NCBI GenBank assembly: GCA_035533375.1
Contig: DATLTV010000026.1
Span: 1 to 6,133, forward strand
From: DATLTV01 sp035533375
Lineage (GTDB): Bacteria > Patescibacteriota > Minisyncoccia > UBA6257 > 2-01-FULL-56-20
Direction: 5' to 3'
DNA: 6,133 nucleotides
Shown here: positions 5,608 to 6,133 of the stretch, piece after piece
Position numbering within the stretch: position 1 is the first letter of the stretch
How the letters are laid out: each line of letters starts with the position of its first letter
Program-made: the position numbers and the translations under genes
Notes under the pieces: model-generated
Told to the model about the DNA's origin: nothing
What the model saw: only the letters and a program-made list of their open reading frames with translations
Database searches by the model: none

Positions 5608-5642
5608 AAAGCCCGAGATTAAAATCCCGGGCTTTTTCTTTT
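5608..5642 (+). terminator. intrinsic terminator after the phosphoesterase-like gene
   Basis: AAAGCCCG (5608-5615) pairs with CGGGCTTT (5628-5635). The stem continues inward through GAT (5617-5619) and ATC (5624-5626) after one A/C mismatch, closing on a TAAA loop. The tail is TTTTTCTTTTT. It starts 25 bases after the TGA at 5581-5583. The A run on the left means it may also work on the minus strand. Confidence 0.9.
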
Positions 5643-5753
5643 TGGGCCCATCCCCGGAAGTGAAAACCGGAGCGGCTTATCTGCAATTCCATCTTGCATT
5701 TCTCGGTTTTGTGCCGCATGATGACGTCAGAACTTATTCTTCACATCGGAAAA

Positions 5754-5760
5754 TAAGGAG
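5754..5760 (+). promoter_or_regulatory. ribosome-binding site of the terminal membrane-protein gene
   Basis: TAAGGAG is followed by six bases and GTG 5767. This is the main evidence that the gene begins at a GTG rather than at an ATG further in. Confidence 0.75.
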
Positions 5761-5766
5761 TGGATT

Positions 5767-6133
5767 GTGGCAAACGAGAAACGTTTCGGAAGCACCTCGA
5801 AAGTTCTTTTTGTTTTGGCGCTTATCGGCGCGGCTTCAATCTGTTACGCGCCGGGCAAATGGCTCGAGATATGCATTCTCATGGCGCTCTCGTACGCGAA
5901 CAACGCCGCCTATTCGATGGTGAGCCGTTCAGCCGTGCGGGATAATGCGACCTACCATGCGTTCACGATGCTTCTCTCGAATGTCGTATGGTATTCGGTG
6001 CTGCATTTCCTTGTGATGGAAAACATGTCGCTCGTGCTTTTTGTGCCCTATACGGTTGCGACTGTTTGGGGGAGTTTTACCGGGGCGAAAGCATCGATGC
6101 GGATCGAAAAAGCGTTCGGCATCACCACGAATC
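5767..6133 (+). CDS. small multi-pass membrane protein (3' end outside window)
   Basis: From GTG 5767 the frame stays open to the window edge, giving 122 residues (MANEKRFGSTSK...). Hydrophobic stretches at about residues 13-29, 33-50, 66-83 and 88-106 suggest four membrane helices. Between helices 2 and 3 is a polar loop (SRSAVRDNATYH, 53-64), followed by LLSNVVWY (69-76). After helix 4 comes GSFTGAKASMRIEKAFGI (102-119), a Gly-rich turn leading into an amphipathic basic segment. I have a loose memory of similar 'SR..(R)N..yH' and 'G..tGak.Sm.iEk' patterns in small bacterial and phage membrane proteins, but cannot name the family or a function. A good ribosome-binding site supports the GTG start. 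A strong terminator upstream (5608-5642) separates it from the phosphoesterase-like gene. No clear promoter could be picked out in 5643-5753. Codon choice resembles that of the neighbours. Confidence 0.75.
   Translation, partial: MANEKRFGSTSKVLFVLALIGAASICYAPGKWLEICILMALSYANNAAYSMVSRSAVRDNATYHAFTMLLSNVVWYSVLHFLVMENMSLVLFVPYTVATVWGSFTGAKASMRIEKAFGITTN

Noticed and set aside
5722..5729. Perfect palindrome TGACGTCA upstream of the last gene
   Set aside because: It is an 8-base palindrome expected by chance at this scale, with no second copy or clear promoter nearby to suggest an operator.
5642..5945. Two plus-strand frames (5642-5923 and 5760-5945) at the right end
   Set aside because: Both are out of frame with the GTG 5767 gene, which has a good ribosome-binding site and clear membrane helices. 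Their products are Arg/Ser-rich without domains.

Overview
The window looks like a moderately GC-rich bacterial chromosome segment using the standard code (TAG, TAA and TGA all appear as stops). A short FtsB/DivIC-like gene next to a SurA-N-like membrane-anchored protein, both without Shine-Dalgarno sequences, together with gene products I mostly cannot name, suggests a candidate-phyla-radiation (Parcubacteria-like) bacterium. That placement is an inference from gene style, not from a phylogenetic marker.

Layout. Positions 1-250 hold a possible C-terminal tail of an upstream gene or a structured RNA, closed by a strong intrinsic terminator (137-166). Two small plus-strand membrane-anchored genes follow: a septum-formation-initiator-like protein (252-545) and a SurA N-domain-like protein (629-1201). 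They are separated by an AT-rich spacer built from 7-base repeats and followed by an intrinsic terminator (1251-1282). Positions 1202-1451 also carry a composite palindromic (REP-like) element and a bidirectional terminator. An adenosine-deaminase-family enzyme lies on the minus strand (1452-2555). A 172-base divergent promoter region separates it from a 951-residue plus-strand protein (2728-5583). A very clear terminator (5608-5642) ends that gene. A four-helix membrane protein starts at a GTG at 5767 and runs off the window.

The most interesting item is the 951-residue protein. I read it as two metallophosphoesterase (calcineurin-like) folds in tandem. The C-terminal one keeps most metal-ligand motifs (GDQH, HGD, GNH, LRHD, GDQH). 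The N-terminal one keeps the strand and helix pattern around each motif, but nearly every ligand is replaced (NGPH, ITAG, FGYPE, ILGAGAY), as in a pseudoenzyme domain.

How the genes might work together: the first two plausibly act at the cell envelope or division site. The deaminase and phosphoesterase-like genes are divergent and could share regulation or nucleotide-related chemistry, but the sequence does not prove a shared pathway. The last gene has its own ribosome-binding site and follows a terminator, so it is probably a separate unit.
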